DNA of 64,000 bases from Kaistia defluvii (GTDB taxonomy: Bacteria; Pseudomonadota; Alphaproteobacteria; Rhizobiales; Kaistiaceae). The notes beneath the pieces are model-generated. The model had not been told where the DNA came from. It worked only from the letters and a program-made list of their open reading frames with translations, and searched no databases. Positions 51,144 through 61,040 of the stretch are shown piece after piece. The stretch lies in contig NZ_JAPKNI010000006.1 in assembly GCF_026343955.1 (NCBI RefSeq), positions 124,001-188,000 of the forward strand, given 5' to 3'. Every line of letters starts with the position of its first letter. Within the stretch, counting starts at the first letter, position 1. A program made the position numbers and the translations under genes.

Positions 51144-51215
51144 GTTCCACCCCGTCATCCGAAGGAAGCCGTCGGCCCCTTCGCAGGGACCGCCACATGT
51201 GCAGGTATTAAAATA

Positions 51216-51230
51216 TGAGACTGAAAGTCA
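51216..51230 (-). promoter_or_regulatory. Iron-responsive (RirA-type) box
   Basis: TGA-N9-TCA palindrome (plus strand TGAGACTGAAAGTCA) within an AT-rich block, overlapping TTGACT (a -35-like hexamer on the minus strand at 51231-51226). TGA-N9-TCA is the published rhizobial iron-responsive operator motif bound by RirA. It lies upstream of the secreted gene and tonB, and downstream of the RirA-like gene. Confidence 0.6.
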
Positions 51231-51255
51231 ACTATAAATTCGTGGCCGACGCCGC

Positions 51256-51741
51256 TCAGGAGGGCTGGGCGGCGAAGGAGAGGGCGGCAACCGGGTGCAT
51301 CGCTTCGTGGTCGAGATCGAGAAGGCCGCGAAGCTGGCCGCGATCCTTGGCGACGTCGGCGATGGTGTAGCTGTCGAGAACGGCGAAGAAGGCGCGCAGC
51401 GCTTCCGCCAGAATCTTGTTCACGCCACAGGAATCGACCAGCGGACAATCCCGGTTGGCCGTGTCGAAGCAGTCGGTCAGGAAGAAGTTGCTTTCGGTGG
51501 CGCGAACGACTTCGCCGATCGAGATCTCATGCGCCGAGCGGGCAAGCCGGATGCCGCCATTGCGGCCGCGGATGGTCTCGACGAATCCGCTCTCGACGAG
51601 GACGTGCATGATCTTGAAGAGATGCAGCTCGGAGATGCTGTAGGTCGCCGCGATATCCTTGATCCGGCTGTTGCTGCCCGGATTGGCGGCGCAATAAAGC
51701 AGGATGCGGATGGAATAGCTGGTCTGCTGGGTCAGGCGCAT
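51256..51741 (-). CDS. rirA: Rrf2-family iron regulator (RirA-like)
   Basis: A 161-residue regulator. Winged helix (MRLTQQTSYSIRILLYCAAN, KDIAATYSISELHLFKIMHV, VETIRGRNGGIRLA) and three cysteines in a C-x7-C-x5-C pattern (DCFDTANRDCPLVDSCGV) that bind an iron-sulfur cluster. The sequence closely follows RirA of rhizobia, the repressor of iron uptake when iron is plentiful. Immediately next to tonB and a TGA-N9-TCA box, which supports the call. Confidence 0.88.
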   Translation of the reverse strand: MRLTQQTSYSIRILLYCAANPGSNSRIKDIAATYSISELHLFKIMHVLVESGFVETIRGRNGGIRLARSAHEISIGEVVRATESNFFLTDCFDTANRDCPLVDSCGVNKILAEALRAFFAVLDSYTIADVAKDRGQLRGLLDLDHEAMHPVAALSFAAQPS

Positions 51742-51932
51742 GGCGTCCCTCTTTTACCCCCGATCAAGCCCGCGCCCCGGAATCGGGCGCCGCTCGAGCG
51801 GTCGTTAATACCTTCTCTTTAAAGTCTTGTTTTCCAGAGTTCAACCGAATCGACTCTTCCCGCCCGGGACGCGTCGCCGCGCGGCCGGGTTTCGCGCCAG
51901 CTGGCGGGCGGTTCCGGCGGTCTCGGGACAGG

Positions 51933-51968
51933 GCAAACAAAAGCCCGGAAGGCGAACCTTCCGGGCTT
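51933..51968 (-). terminator. Terminator of the MalK-like ATPase gene
   Basis: AAGCCCGGAAGG-TTCG-CCTTCCGGGCTT on the minus strand followed by TTGTTTGCC. It lies about 56 bases past the stop of the ABC ATPase gene. Confidence 0.85.
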
Positions 51969-52024
51969 CGTTACGGCGATGCAGCCAGTCCAGGGAATGC
52001 CGGGGGCAGGGCCCCCGAGGCATC

Positions 52025-53119
<1,095 letters not shown>

Positions 53120-53651
53120 TAATCAAACCTCCAAGATGGACACGCAAACGGGCGCGGCCGTCGAGACGGCCGCAATCCCACAAGCAGGATCATTCCTCCA
53201 TACCTACCGTCCACGATCGCGGGGCTTGAGTAAAGTCCCGAAATGCGGCCGCGGCGCAGGGTGCGGCTGATCAATCGGATCATATGCGCGCCAAGTCGCA
53301 ACCCTGGGTGCCTGCCGCCGCAGCAACGGCCCGTAAGGCTGTATTTCCCCTGCGGGAGTCGGCGGGGCCATGCCTCAAAACCAGGCCGATTTCCATGGCG
53401 GCCACAAAGACTGATCTGTTGATAGTGCGCCGACGACCTATTTTTACCTTGCGGGAGGCGGGCGATGGCCGCGCTCTCGCGCTCTGTTTTCGTCCCGTGG
53501 CGCGGCCTCGCGCGAAACGCGGGAGTCTTCGTCGCGAAGAAAGGGCCTTCGGCGCTGCGACGGCATGGCGATTCTTTTTCCGCAACGCCGCGACGGAAGC
53601 GGCCGGTTGCCGCGTTGAAGGGGGGAACAGGCTTCATTCACCGGACACACT
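53120..53651. other. Gene-free region upstream of the ABC ATPase and RND operon
   Basis: 532 bases between two divergent operons. A few open frames overlap each other and lack ribosome sites, so none is called. It should hold both promoters. TGATCAATCGGATCA at 53268-53282 is a notable palindrome. Confidence 0.35.
53268..53282. promoter_or_regulatory. Perfect inverted repeat, candidate operator
   Basis: TGATC-AATCG-GATCA, a 5-5-5 inverted repeat in the divergent region between the sugar ABC ATPase (minus) and the RND efflux operon (plus). It could be an operator for either operon; no binding protein is evident nearby. Confidence 0.3.
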
Positions 53652-54785
53652 ATGCCGCTTTGGAAACAGATATTGGTCTGCGCCGTCGTCCTCCTTCTGG
53701 CGGCGGGAGGCTGGTACGCCTTTCAGCATCGCGATTCGTGGGGCGGTGAAAGCCGGGCGGCCGCCGCGGCGCCCGGTGGGGGCCGGGCGGGGGGCGGCGG
53801 GCCGACGCTGGTTGTGACCGAGGCCGTCTCGAGCGAGATGGAAAGCGACCAGGTGCGCGCCGTCGGCACGGTGAAGGTGCCGCGGTCGATCAACATCTAC
53901 CCCCAGGTCTCGGCGATCGTGAACGAGGTACTGTTCAAGGCGGGCGACAAGGTCCGCAAGGATCAGCCCCTGGTCCGGCTGGATGATGCCGACCAGCGCG
54001 TCGCGCTGGACCTTGCCAATATCGCGCTCAAGGATGCCCAGGCCGCGCTGGATCGCGCCCAGAAGCTCTCGGCCAGTCGCAACCTCGCGCTCTCGGCGCT
54101 GGAGGATGCGCAGTCGGCGGAGCGCAAGGCGCAGATCGCCGTGCTCGGCGCGCAGATCGCGCTCGACCGCCGCACCATCACCGCGCCCTTCGAGGGCGTC
54201 GTGGGCCTGAGCGACCTCGCGGTCGGCGATTTCGTCACCTCGTCGACGGTCGTCACCACGCTGGACGATGTCTCGACCCTGCTGGTCAGCTTCCTGGTGC
54301 CGGAGCGTTATGCCGGCCGGGTGGCGGAAGGCCTGGCGGTGACGGCGACGGCGGCGAGCAAGCCGGATGCGACGATCTCCGGCAAGGTCACCTCGGTCGA
54401 CACGCGCATCGACCCGAGCGCCCGCACCCTCAAGGTCGAGGCCTCGCTCGACGCGGACACTGCCAACGCGGTCGGCGTCAAGCCGGGCATGTCGGTCGTC
54501 GTCTCGCTCGGCTTCGCCGGCGAGAAGCGCATGGCCATCTCGGCCCTCTCGATCCAGTGGGACCGGGCCGGCTCCTATATCTGGACGGTAGTAGACGACG
54601 TCGCCAAGCGCCTGCCGATCACCGTGCTGGAGCGCCAGAGTGGACGCGTGCTCGTCTCGGGCGAGTTGAAGGAGGGCGACAAGGTCGTGGTCGAGGGCCT
54701 GCAACGCCTCCGCGAGGGCTCCAAGGTGGCCGAATTCGCCGCTGCCGCACCGGGCGCGAATCCCTCCACCGGGAAGGGCAGCTGA
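53652..54785 (+). CDS. RND efflux periplasmic adaptor (MFP)
   Basis: A 377-residue membrane-fusion protein. N-terminal membrane anchor (residues 4-22), then the lipoyl-like domain and a coiled-coil hairpin (NIALKDAQAALDRAQKLSAS; EDAQSAERKAQIAVLGAQIA), followed by beta-barrel and membrane-proximal domains (LSDLAVGDFVTSSTVVTTLD; DTRIDPSARTLKVEA). Couples the RND pump to an outer-membrane channel. Two bases separate it from the pump gene. The ribosome site is weak. Confidence 0.9.
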   Translation: MPLWKQILVCAVVLLLAAGGWYAFQHRDSWGGESRAAAAAPGGGRAGGGGPTLVVTEAVSSEMESDQVRAVGTVKVPRSINIYPQVSAIVNEVLFKAGDKVRKDQPLVRLDDADQRVALDLANIALKDAQAALDRAQKLSASRNLALSALEDAQSAERKAQIAVLGAQIALDRRTITAPFEGVVGLSDLAVGDFVTSSTVVTTLDDVSTLLVSFLVPERYAGRVAEGLAVTATAASKPDATISGKVTSVDTRIDPSARTLKVEASLDADTANAVGVKPGMSVVVSLGFAGEKRMAISALSIQWDRAGSYIWTVVDDVAKRLPITVLERQSGRVLVSGELKEGDKVVVEGLQRLREGSKVAEFAAAAPGANPSTGKGS

Positions 54786-54787
54786 TC

Positions 54788-57700
54788 ATGCGCACCGATG
54801 GAGCGGACCCTTCGCGCGATCCGGACGACCCGAAAGGATCGAGCGTCGACGACACCACGAGCCTGATGCCGAAGGAAGGGGCGGTGCCGGGCGGCATTTC
54901 CGCGCTTTCGGTTCGGCGCCCGGTTCTGGCCATCGTTCTCAATCTGCTGATCGTCATTGCCGGTCTCGCCGCCTATCGCGGCGTCGAGATCCGCGAACTG
55001 CCGAATATCGACCAGCCGGTCGTCACGATCACCACCACCTATACCGGCGCCACGCCGGATACGATGGACAAGGAGATCACCAGCGTCATCGAGAAGGCGG
55101 CGGCCGGCGTCACCGGCTGGACCGACATCCAGTCACAATCGACCAGCGGCCGCAGCCGCGTCACGGTGCAGTTCTCCGATTCCGTCGACATCAACGTCGC
55201 CGCCAACGACCTGCGCGACGCGGTCGGCAACGCCCAGCGCAACCTGCCGGACGACGCGGATCCACCGACCATCGCCAAGGCGGACACCAATGGCGACGCG
55301 ATCATGCGGCTGGCCGTCACGTCGCCGACCGAGAAGATCGAGGACCTGACCAAGCTGGTGAACGACGTGATCGTCGATCGCCTGAAGGCCGTAGACGGCG
55401 TCGCCGACGTGCAGATCAACGGCGATCGCTCGCCCAATATCAGCATCTATATCGATCCGATGCGGCTCGCCTCGTTCGGCCTCACGGTCGCGGATCTGAA
55501 GACGGCGCTCGCCACCGTCGCGCTCGACGTGCCGGCCGGAAATCTCAAGGACACGAACCGCAACATGTTCGTGCGCGCCGACGCCAGCGTGAAGAGCGCG
55601 GACGACGTCAAGGCGATCCGGATCAAGGGCGATACGCGGGTTGGCGATGTCGCCGACGTGGTGTTCGGCCCGGCCGCGAAATCCTCCAGCCTGCAGGTCA
55701 ATGGCCGCGTCGGCGTCGGCCTCGGCATCGTCCGCCAGGCCAGCTCCAACACGCTGGAAATCTCGGCCGGCGTGCGCAAGGCCATCACGGAACTGGCCTC
55801 GACGCTCCCGAAGGATGTCTCGGTCCGGGTCACGTCCGACGACGCCGATTTCATCTCGGGCTCGTTCGAGGAAGTCGAGCGCAGCCTCGCCCTGGCGATC
55901 CTCATCGTCATCGGCGTGATCTATCTGTTCCTCGGCTCGCTCCGGTCGACGCTCATTCCAGCCGTCACGGTGCCGGTCTCGCTGCTCGGCACGATCGCGG
56001 CGATGTATCTGATGGGCTTCTCGCTCAACATCCTGACGCTGCTGGCGCTGGTGCTGGCGACGGGCATGGTGGTGGACGACGCCATCGTGGTGCTCGAGAA
56101 CATCACCCGCTATTGCGCCCAGGGCGTCGGCGCGCGCGCCGCCGCCGTTCTCGGCGCCAAGCAGGTGTTCTTCGCCGTCATCTCCACCACGGCCACCCTG
56201 GTCGCGGTGTTCGTCCCGATCTCCTTCTTCAAGGGGACCGCCGGCCGACTGTTCTCCGAATTCGGCTTCGTGCTCGCTTTCGCGGTCACGCTGTCCGGCT
56301 TCGTGGCGCTGACACTGGCGCCGATGATGGCGTCGAGGTTGCTCGACAAGGGCGATCACGGCCATGACGAGGGCGGCAATGTCCTGCAGCGCGGGCTGAA
56401 CGCGGTCGGCAATATCGGCCAGCGGGTCTATGAGCGCGTGCTCGATTTCTGCCTGAAGGCGCCGGCGGTGATCATCCTGATCAGCCTGCTGTTCGCGGGC
56501 GGCGCGGTGCTGGCCTTCGACATGCTGCCGCGGCAGTTGACGCCGCAGGAGGATCGCGGCTCGGTCATGATCGCCATGACGACGCCGCAGGGATCGACGG
56601 TCGACTACACGCAGGGCCAGATGTCGCTGGTGACGCGCGCCGTGGAACCGTTACTGAAATCCGGCGAGGCGACCAACATCTTCTCGGTGGCCGGCAATTT
56701 CGGCAGCCCGAGCAACGGCTTCATGATGGTGACGCTCGCGCCGTGGGGTGAACGCACCCGCAGTCAGGCGCAGATCGCCGCCGAACTCAGCCGCAAGATC
56801 CGCTCGATCCCGGGTGCGATGATCAATCTGCGCCAGCCCAACAGCCTCGGCATTCGCGGCGGCGGCCAAGGCCTCACCTTCGCCGTCACGGGCGTGGAAT
56901 ATGACGGCATCACCAAGGCGGCGCAGCAGCTCATCAACACGCTGGGCGCCAATCCCGCCTTCTCCAATGTCCAGCTCAACTACGACCTGAATCAGCCGCA
57001 GCTTTCGGTCGACATCAACCGGGACCGCGCCGCCGATCTCGGCATCTCGGTCGCCGATATCGGTACCATCGTCTCGACGCTGCTGGCCGGCGCGGACATG
57101 GGCAATTTCTATGTCGGCGACGACAAGATCGACATCACGGCGCTTGCCCCGGACGGCATGATCGTGACCCCGAGCGATCTGATGAACGTGCAGGTCCGCA
57201 CGGGCAGCGGCACCATGGTGCCCCTGTCCTCCGTGATCTCGGTCAGCGAAGGCGCGACGTCGCCGACGCTGGCGCGCCAGTCGCTGCGTCGCGCCGTGCC
57301 GATCACCGCGACGCTGAGCCCCGGCGTCGACCTCGGCTCGGCCATGCAGATCCTGAACGAGGAAGCCGCCAGGGAATTGCCGGCTGGCATGAACATCGTG
57401 CTGACGGGCGAGGCGGCGACCCTCAACGAGACGTCGAGCGGCATCCTGCAGACTTTCCTGTTTGCCGTGGTCATCATTTTGCTGGTGATGGCGGCGCAGT
57501 TCGAGAGCTTCGTCTCGGCGGCGATCCTGTTCACCACGGTGCCCTTCGGCGTCGCGGCGGGCATCTACGCCATCCTGCTCTCGGGCGGCTCGCTCAACAT
57601 CTACACCCAGATCGGCCTGGTCATGCTGGTCGGCCTGATGGCGAAGAACGGCATTCTGATCGTCGAATTCGCCAACCAGTTGCGCGACGAGGGCCAGTCG

Positions 57701-58060
57701 GTTCGCGACGCGATCCGCAATGCCTGCCTGATCCGGCTTCGTCCGGTGCTGATGACGATGATCGCGACCGTGCTGGGCGGCCTGCCTCTCATCCTGACCG
57801 GCGGCGCCGGTTCGGAAGCGCGCGCCGCGCTCGGCTGGATCATGGTCGGCGGACTCGGGGTCTCGGCCCTGGCGACCCTGTTCCTGACGCCCGTCTCGTT
57901 CCTGCTGCTGGCCGGCTTCTCCAAGCCGCGTATCGCCGAGGAGCACAGGCTGGTGGCCGAGCTTGCCGCCGTGGAAGGGCGAGTTGCGCCCCGCGGCGAG
58001 GGCAAGGGAACGGGAACGGAGGAAGCACCGCCGCGTCCTCTCGCCATCGCGGCGGAATAG
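54788..58060 (+). CDS. RND multidrug efflux transporter (HAE1 type)
   Basis: A 1090-residue inner-membrane pump. N-terminal acidic extension of about 45 residues, then the RND fold: SVRRPVLAIVLNLLIVIAG (TM1), two large periplasmic loops, and ATGMVVDDAIVVLENITR in helix 4 with the paired Asp residues for proton relay. Later GEAATLNETSSGILQTFLF and GLMAKNGILIVEFANQLRDE. It resembles HAE1 multidrug or HAE-like pumps rather than metal CzcA. Proton-driven export of hydrophobic compounds. No outer-membrane channel gene adjoins. Confidence 0.92.
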   Translation: MRTDGADPSRDPDDPKGSSVDDTTSLMPKEGAVPGGISALSVRRPVLAIVLNLLIVIAGLAAYRGVEIRELPNIDQPVVTITTTYTGATPDTMDKEITSVIEKAAAGVTGWTDIQSQSTSGRSRVTVQFSDSVDINVAANDLRDAVGNAQRNLPDDADPPTIAKADTNGDAIMRLAVTSPTEKIEDLTKLVNDVIVDRLKAVDGVADVQINGDRSPNISIYIDPMRLASFGLTVADLKTALATVALDVPAGNLKDTNRNMFVRADASVKSADDVKAIRIKGDTRVGDVADVVFGPAAKSSSLQVNGRVGVGLGIVRQASSNTLEISAGVRKAITELASTLPKDVSVRVTSDDADFISGSFEEVERSLALAILIVIGVIYLFLGSLRSTLIPAVTVPVSLLGTIAAMYLMGFSLNILTLLALVLATGMVVDDAIVVLENITRYCAQGVGARAAAVLGAKQVFFAVISTTATLVAVFVPISFFKGTAGRLFSEFGFVLAFAVTLSGFVALTLAPMMASRLLDKGDHGHDEGGNVLQRGLNAVGNIGQRVYERVLDFCLKAPAVIILISLLFAGGAVLAFDMLPRQLTPQEDRGSVMIAMTTPQGSTVDYTQGQMSLVTRAVEPLLKSGEATNIFSVAGNFGSPSNGFMMVTLAPWGERTRSQAQIAAELSRKIRSIPGAMINLRQPNSLGIRGGGQGLTFAVTGVEYDGITKAAQQLINTLGANPAFSNVQLNYDLNQPQLSVDINRDRAADLGISVADIGTIVSTLLAGADMGNFYVGDDKIDITALAPDGMIVTPSDLMNVQVRTGSGTMVPLSSVISVSEGATSPTLARQSLRRAVPITATLSPGVDLGSAMQILNEEAARELPAGMNIVLTGEAATLNETSSGILQTFLFAVVIILLVMAAQFESFVSAAILFTTVPFGVAAGIYAILLSGGSLNIYTQIGLVMLVGLMAKNGILIVEFANQLRDEGQSVRDAIRNACLIRLRPVLMTMIATVLGGLPLILTGGAGSEARAALGWIMVGGLGVSALATLFLTPVSFLLLAGFSKPRIAEEHRLVAELAAVEGRVAPRGEGKGTGTEEAPPRPLAIAAE

Positions 58061-58073
58061 GGGGGAGATCGCC

Positions 58074-58808
58074 ATGGCCTTTTCCTACCCCGATCTTCCC
58101 CGCCTCAAGGCTGCCACGACAGCGTCGATACGCTATCGTCTGATCCCGGGCGGGCGAGCCGGCGAGAGCGCCGGCGGGATTGGTTCGAAAGGTCGGGCGG
58201 ACGCATTGGCAGGCAGGAATGATCCCGGTGACGACAAGGCGATCCAGGCCGACCATGCGCTGATGCAGGCGGTCGCCGGCGGCGAGGAGGGGGCGTTTGC
58301 GCGCCTGATCCAGGCCGAGGCGCCGAAATTGACCCGCTTCGTGGCGTCCGTGCTGTCCGATCTGGCCGAGGCGGAGGAGGTCGTGCAGGAGGCGCTGCTG
58401 CGGCTCTGGAAGCAGGCCGCGACCTGGGAACCGAACGCCCGCGTCGGCACCTTCCTGCATCAGGTCGCCTACCGCATCGCGATCGATCGGCTTCGGCGCC
58501 GCCGGCCGCATCTCGATATCGACGGGTTCGACGACATTCTCGAGGACGATGGTCCGACCCCGGAGCGTCAGCTGACGCAGAAGGATGATGGCCGCGTCGT
58601 GCAGGCGGCCCTCGACAAGCTGTCGGAACGGCAGCGCACCGTCATCGTACTGGCCCACTTTCAGGAACTGGGCCAGGCCGAGGGCGCGGACATCATGGGA
58701 ATTGGCGAGCACGCCTATGAATCGCTCCTCGCAAGAGCCAGGCGCCGGCTTCGAAGCCTGCTTGGCGGCAAGGACGAGGACGATCGGCAGGAAGGAATGC
58801 GATCATGA
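58074..58808 (+). CDS. ECF-type sigma factor
   Basis: A 244-residue sigma factor. An unusual N-terminal extension of about 70 residues precedes region 2 (VVQEALLRLWKQAATWEPNA, RVGTFLHQVAYRIAIDRLRR) and region 4 (LDKLSERQRTVIVLAHFQEL, AYESLLARARRRLRSLL). A strong GGGGGGAG ribosome site precedes the ATG. It starts 13 bases after the RND pump, and its stop overlaps the next gene (ATGA). Likely controls the pump operon in response to the two downstream membrane proteins. Confidence 0.85.
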   Translation: MAFSYPDLPRLKAATTASIRYRLIPGGRAGESAGGIGSKGRADALAGRNDPGDDKAIQADHALMQAVAGGEEGAFARLIQAEAPKLTRFVASVLSDLAEAEEVVQEALLRLWKQAATWEPNARVGTFLHQVAYRIAIDRLRRRRPHLDIDGFDDILEDDGPTPERQLTQKDDGRVVQAALDKLSERQRTVIVLAHFQELGQAEGADIMGIGEHAYESLLARARRRLRSLLGGKDEDDRQEGMRS

Positions 58809-59263
58809 GCAAGGCATCCGGTGACGGACGTTTCGAACTGGCGAGCGGTCCGGCCAACCTGCAGGACGCCGTCGATCGCTGGGGCCCCGATCTCGATCTC
58901 TGGCCCGACCTGATGCTCGTCCGTCGGGCGCGCGAGGCGTTGCTGGCCGACCGCAGGTTCCGTGGGCATCGCGACCGCGCCGTGGCCGAGGCGGCCCGGC
59001 TTTCCCGCGCGGCGGCATCGCTGGACCAGCGGATCGCCGATAGCGGTTCCGTCGAGCGGATCACCCGCAAGCTGCTCGAGGCGACGGGGTCGAAGGTCGT
59101 GCACTGGCGTCGCCGGATCGCGGCGCTCGCCGCCGTCATGATGCTGTCGGCCGCCCTCGGCAGCGCCTTCGCCGAGATGGTCCCGGCCCAGGTCGAACCG
59201 CAAAGGGTCGACGTGGTGCAACTGGATACGTTGGTCTTCGGACCGTCAGAGGCAGACTTCTGA
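58805..59263 (+). CDS. Putative anti-sigma membrane protein
   Basis: A 152-residue protein. A soluble N-terminal region rich in Arg/Asp/Ala (LQDAVDRWGPDLDLWPD; LLADRRFRGHRDRAVAEAAR), then one membrane helix (IAALAAVMMLSAALGSAFAE, about residues 105-124) and a short periplasmic tail. ATG overlaps the sigma stop, and its stop overlaps the next start (TGATG). Coupling and topology suggest it is the sigma factor's partner, although no anti-sigma motif is recognised. Confidence 0.65.
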   Translation: MSKASGDGRFELASGPANLQDAVDRWGPDLDLWPDLMLVRRAREALLADRRFRGHRDRAVAEAARLSRAAASLDQRIADSGSVERITRKLLEATGSKVVHWRRRIAALAAVMMLSAALGSAFAEMVPAQVEPQRVDVVQLDTLVFGPSEADF

Positions 59264-59718
59264 TGGCTTTCAGGATCGAACCCAAGACCCGGCGCGCCCT
59301 TCTATGGGGGCTGCTCGTCGTGTCCTTGGCCGTCAATGCCTTCTTCATCGGCGCGACCGTCACCGATCTGGCCCGCTTCAGGCTGGGTTCCGAGGACAGG
59401 AGCCCGCGCATCATCCGGACCGAGCTACGCTGGCTCAAGAATCGCCTGTCGCCCGAAGCGCTCGAAAGCATCGAGACCCAGCTGAACGTGCTCAAGCCGG
59501 ACATCCTGGCCCGGATCGACCGCCTGAAGACGCTGCGGGGCGAGCTGAATGATCTCGTCGCCGCGCCGTTGCCCGACAAGGCGCAGATCGATGCGCATCT
59601 GCGCAACATCCGCATCGAGGTCGGAGCCATGCAGGAACAGGTGCAGTCGCGCACCTTCGAAGCGCTTCTCAACCTGCCGCCGGAACAGCGCGCCGCGCTG
59701 GCCCGGCCGGCGAACTGA
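59263..59718 (+). CDS. Periplasmic heavy-metal-sensor-like protein
   Basis: A 151-residue protein with an N-terminal membrane anchor (LLWGLLVVSLAVNAFFIGAT) and a helical periplasmic domain (LSPEALESIETQLNVLKPDI; AQIDAHLRNIRIEVGAMQEQ) like the CnrX/NccX and Spy/CpxP family. It overlaps the preceding gene (TGATG). In CnrYXH systems such a sensor controls an anti-sigma/sigma pair, matching this operon order. No metal-binding His/Met cluster is obvious, so the signal is uncertain. Confidence 0.7.
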   Translation: MAFRIEPKTRRALLWGLLVVSLAVNAFFIGATVTDLARFRLGSEDRSPRIIRTELRWLKNRLSPEALESIETQLNVLKPDILARIDRLKTLRGELNDLVAAPLPDKAQIDAHLRNIRIEVGAMQEQVQSRTFEALLNLPPEQRAALARPAN

Positions 59719-59842
59719 CGGCGGCTGGCTCTCCGCCGGCAACGCTCCGCACGAGCGCAGCCTCGACATGCCGAGGGAGGACCGCAGGACGCCCTCGCAG
59801 CCTGGTAGGAAGAGGCCCCCTTGCAGCCTGCCGACCCAAACG

Positions 59843-59869
59843 AAAAACGGGGCCGCACGCGGCCCCGTT
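59843..59869 (-). terminator. Terminator of the sugar operon
   Basis: AACGGGGCCGCG-TGCGGCCCCGTT hairpin on the minus strand followed by TTTTT (minus strand). It lies about 18 bases past the oxidoreductase stop and closes the minus-strand sugar operon. Confidence 0.85.
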
Positions 59870-59886
59870 CTGCTTCGTGCTGGGGA

Positions 59887-61026
59887 TCAGCGCGCCGCGG
59901 TGAAGCGGTCGGCGTCGGCCTGGGTCAGCGGGGCGGGGCGCTCTGTGGTGGTCGAGAGCGTGATCACCTTCTCCTGCGCCGCCGAATCGAGGATCGAGAC
60001 CATCGCGTCGAGGGCATGCAGCGCGACCCGGCCCGAGCAGCGCGGCTCGCGGCCCTGATCGGCGGCGTCGAGCAGGTCGGCGACGCCCAGCATGCGGTAA
60101 TTGGCATGCCTGCCGTCTTCCCAGTTGGCCTTGCCGAACGGCGCTTCCGAGCTGTCGACTTCGATATAGTCGCCCTTCTCCACGGAGTAGCGGACGCTGC
60201 CGCCGAAGAAGTTCGGATCGGGCACCAGCATCGTGCCTTCCGAGCCATAGAGCTCGATCGGATTGACGTGGCCGTGCTTCCAGACGTCCCAGCTCGCCGT
60301 CAGCGTGACCTGCGCGCCGGAGACGAAATGGAGGATGGCGTTGATCGTCGTGGGGGTGCCGACCGGCACGGTCTTGCCCTTGAGCGGACCTTCGGCCGTG
60401 ACCAGGCGGTCTTCAAACCCCTTGGTCGCGACGGCAGTCACGGTGCGGATCGGGCCGAGCAGGTTGATCAGCGCCGCGATGTAATAGGGTCCGAGATCGA
60501 GGATCGGGCCGCCGCCGGGCTGGAAGAAGAAGCCCGGATTGGGGTGCCACATCTCCATGCCATGGCTCATCACATGCATGGTGCCGGCGATGACGCGGCC
60601 GATCTTGCCTTCATCTAGCAGCTTGCGCGCCGTCTGGCCCGCGCCGCCGAGGAAGGTGTCGGGCGCGCTGCCGAGCTTCAGCCCCTTGGCGTCCGCCAGA
60701 GCCACCAGCTTCTTGCCGTCCTCGACGGAAAGCGCGAACGGCTTTTCCGAATAGGCGTGCTTGCCGGCCGAGAGGATCGCATTCGATACTTCGTAATGCG
60801 CAGACGGAATGGTCAGGTTGATGACCGTGTCGATCTCGGAATCGCCGAGCAATCCGTCGATCGTAAGGGCGCGGACGCCGAACTGGTCGGCGCGCGCCTT
60901 GGCGGCCTCCGCCACGATGTCCGCGACCGCCACGATCTGGGTGCCGGGAAAGAGCGGCGCCAGCTTCAGATAGGCGGCCGAAATGTTGCCGGCGCCGATC
61001 AGGCCGATCTTGTGAACCTTGGTCAT
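59887..61026 (-). CDS. Gfo/Idh/MocA-family oxidoreductase
   Basis: A 379-residue NAD(P)-dependent dehydrogenase. N-terminal Rossmann fold (KIGLIGAGNISAAYLKLAP), the conserved EKP catalytic Lys region (GKHAYSEKPFALSVEDGKKL), and the C-terminal domain with GPILDLGPYYIAALINLLGP carrying the active-site Asp and His/Tyr region. It probably oxidises a sugar or polyol. It ends a minus-strand operon with a sugar-phosphate isomerase and sugar ABC transporter, suggesting catabolism of the transported sugar. Confidence 0.88.
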   Translation of the reverse strand: MTKVHKIGLIGAGNISAAYLKLAPLFPGTQIVAVADIVAEAAKARADQFGVRALTIDGLLGDSEIDTVINLTIPSAHYEVSNAILSAGKHAYSEKPFALSVEDGKKLVALADAKGLKLGSAPDTFLGGAGQTARKLLDEGKIGRVIAGTMHVMSHGMEMWHPNPGFFFQPGGGPILDLGPYYIAALINLLGPIRTVTAVATKGFEDRLVTAEGPLKGKTVPVGTPTTINAILHFVSGAQVTLTASWDVWKHGHVNPIELYGSEGTMLVPDPNFFGGSVRYSVEKGDYIEVDSSEAPFGKANWEDGRHANYRMLGVADLLDAADQGREPRCSGRVALHALDAMVSILDSAAQEKVITLSTTTERPAPLTQADADRFTAAR

Positions 61027-61040
61027 GTCGGGGAAGCCTT

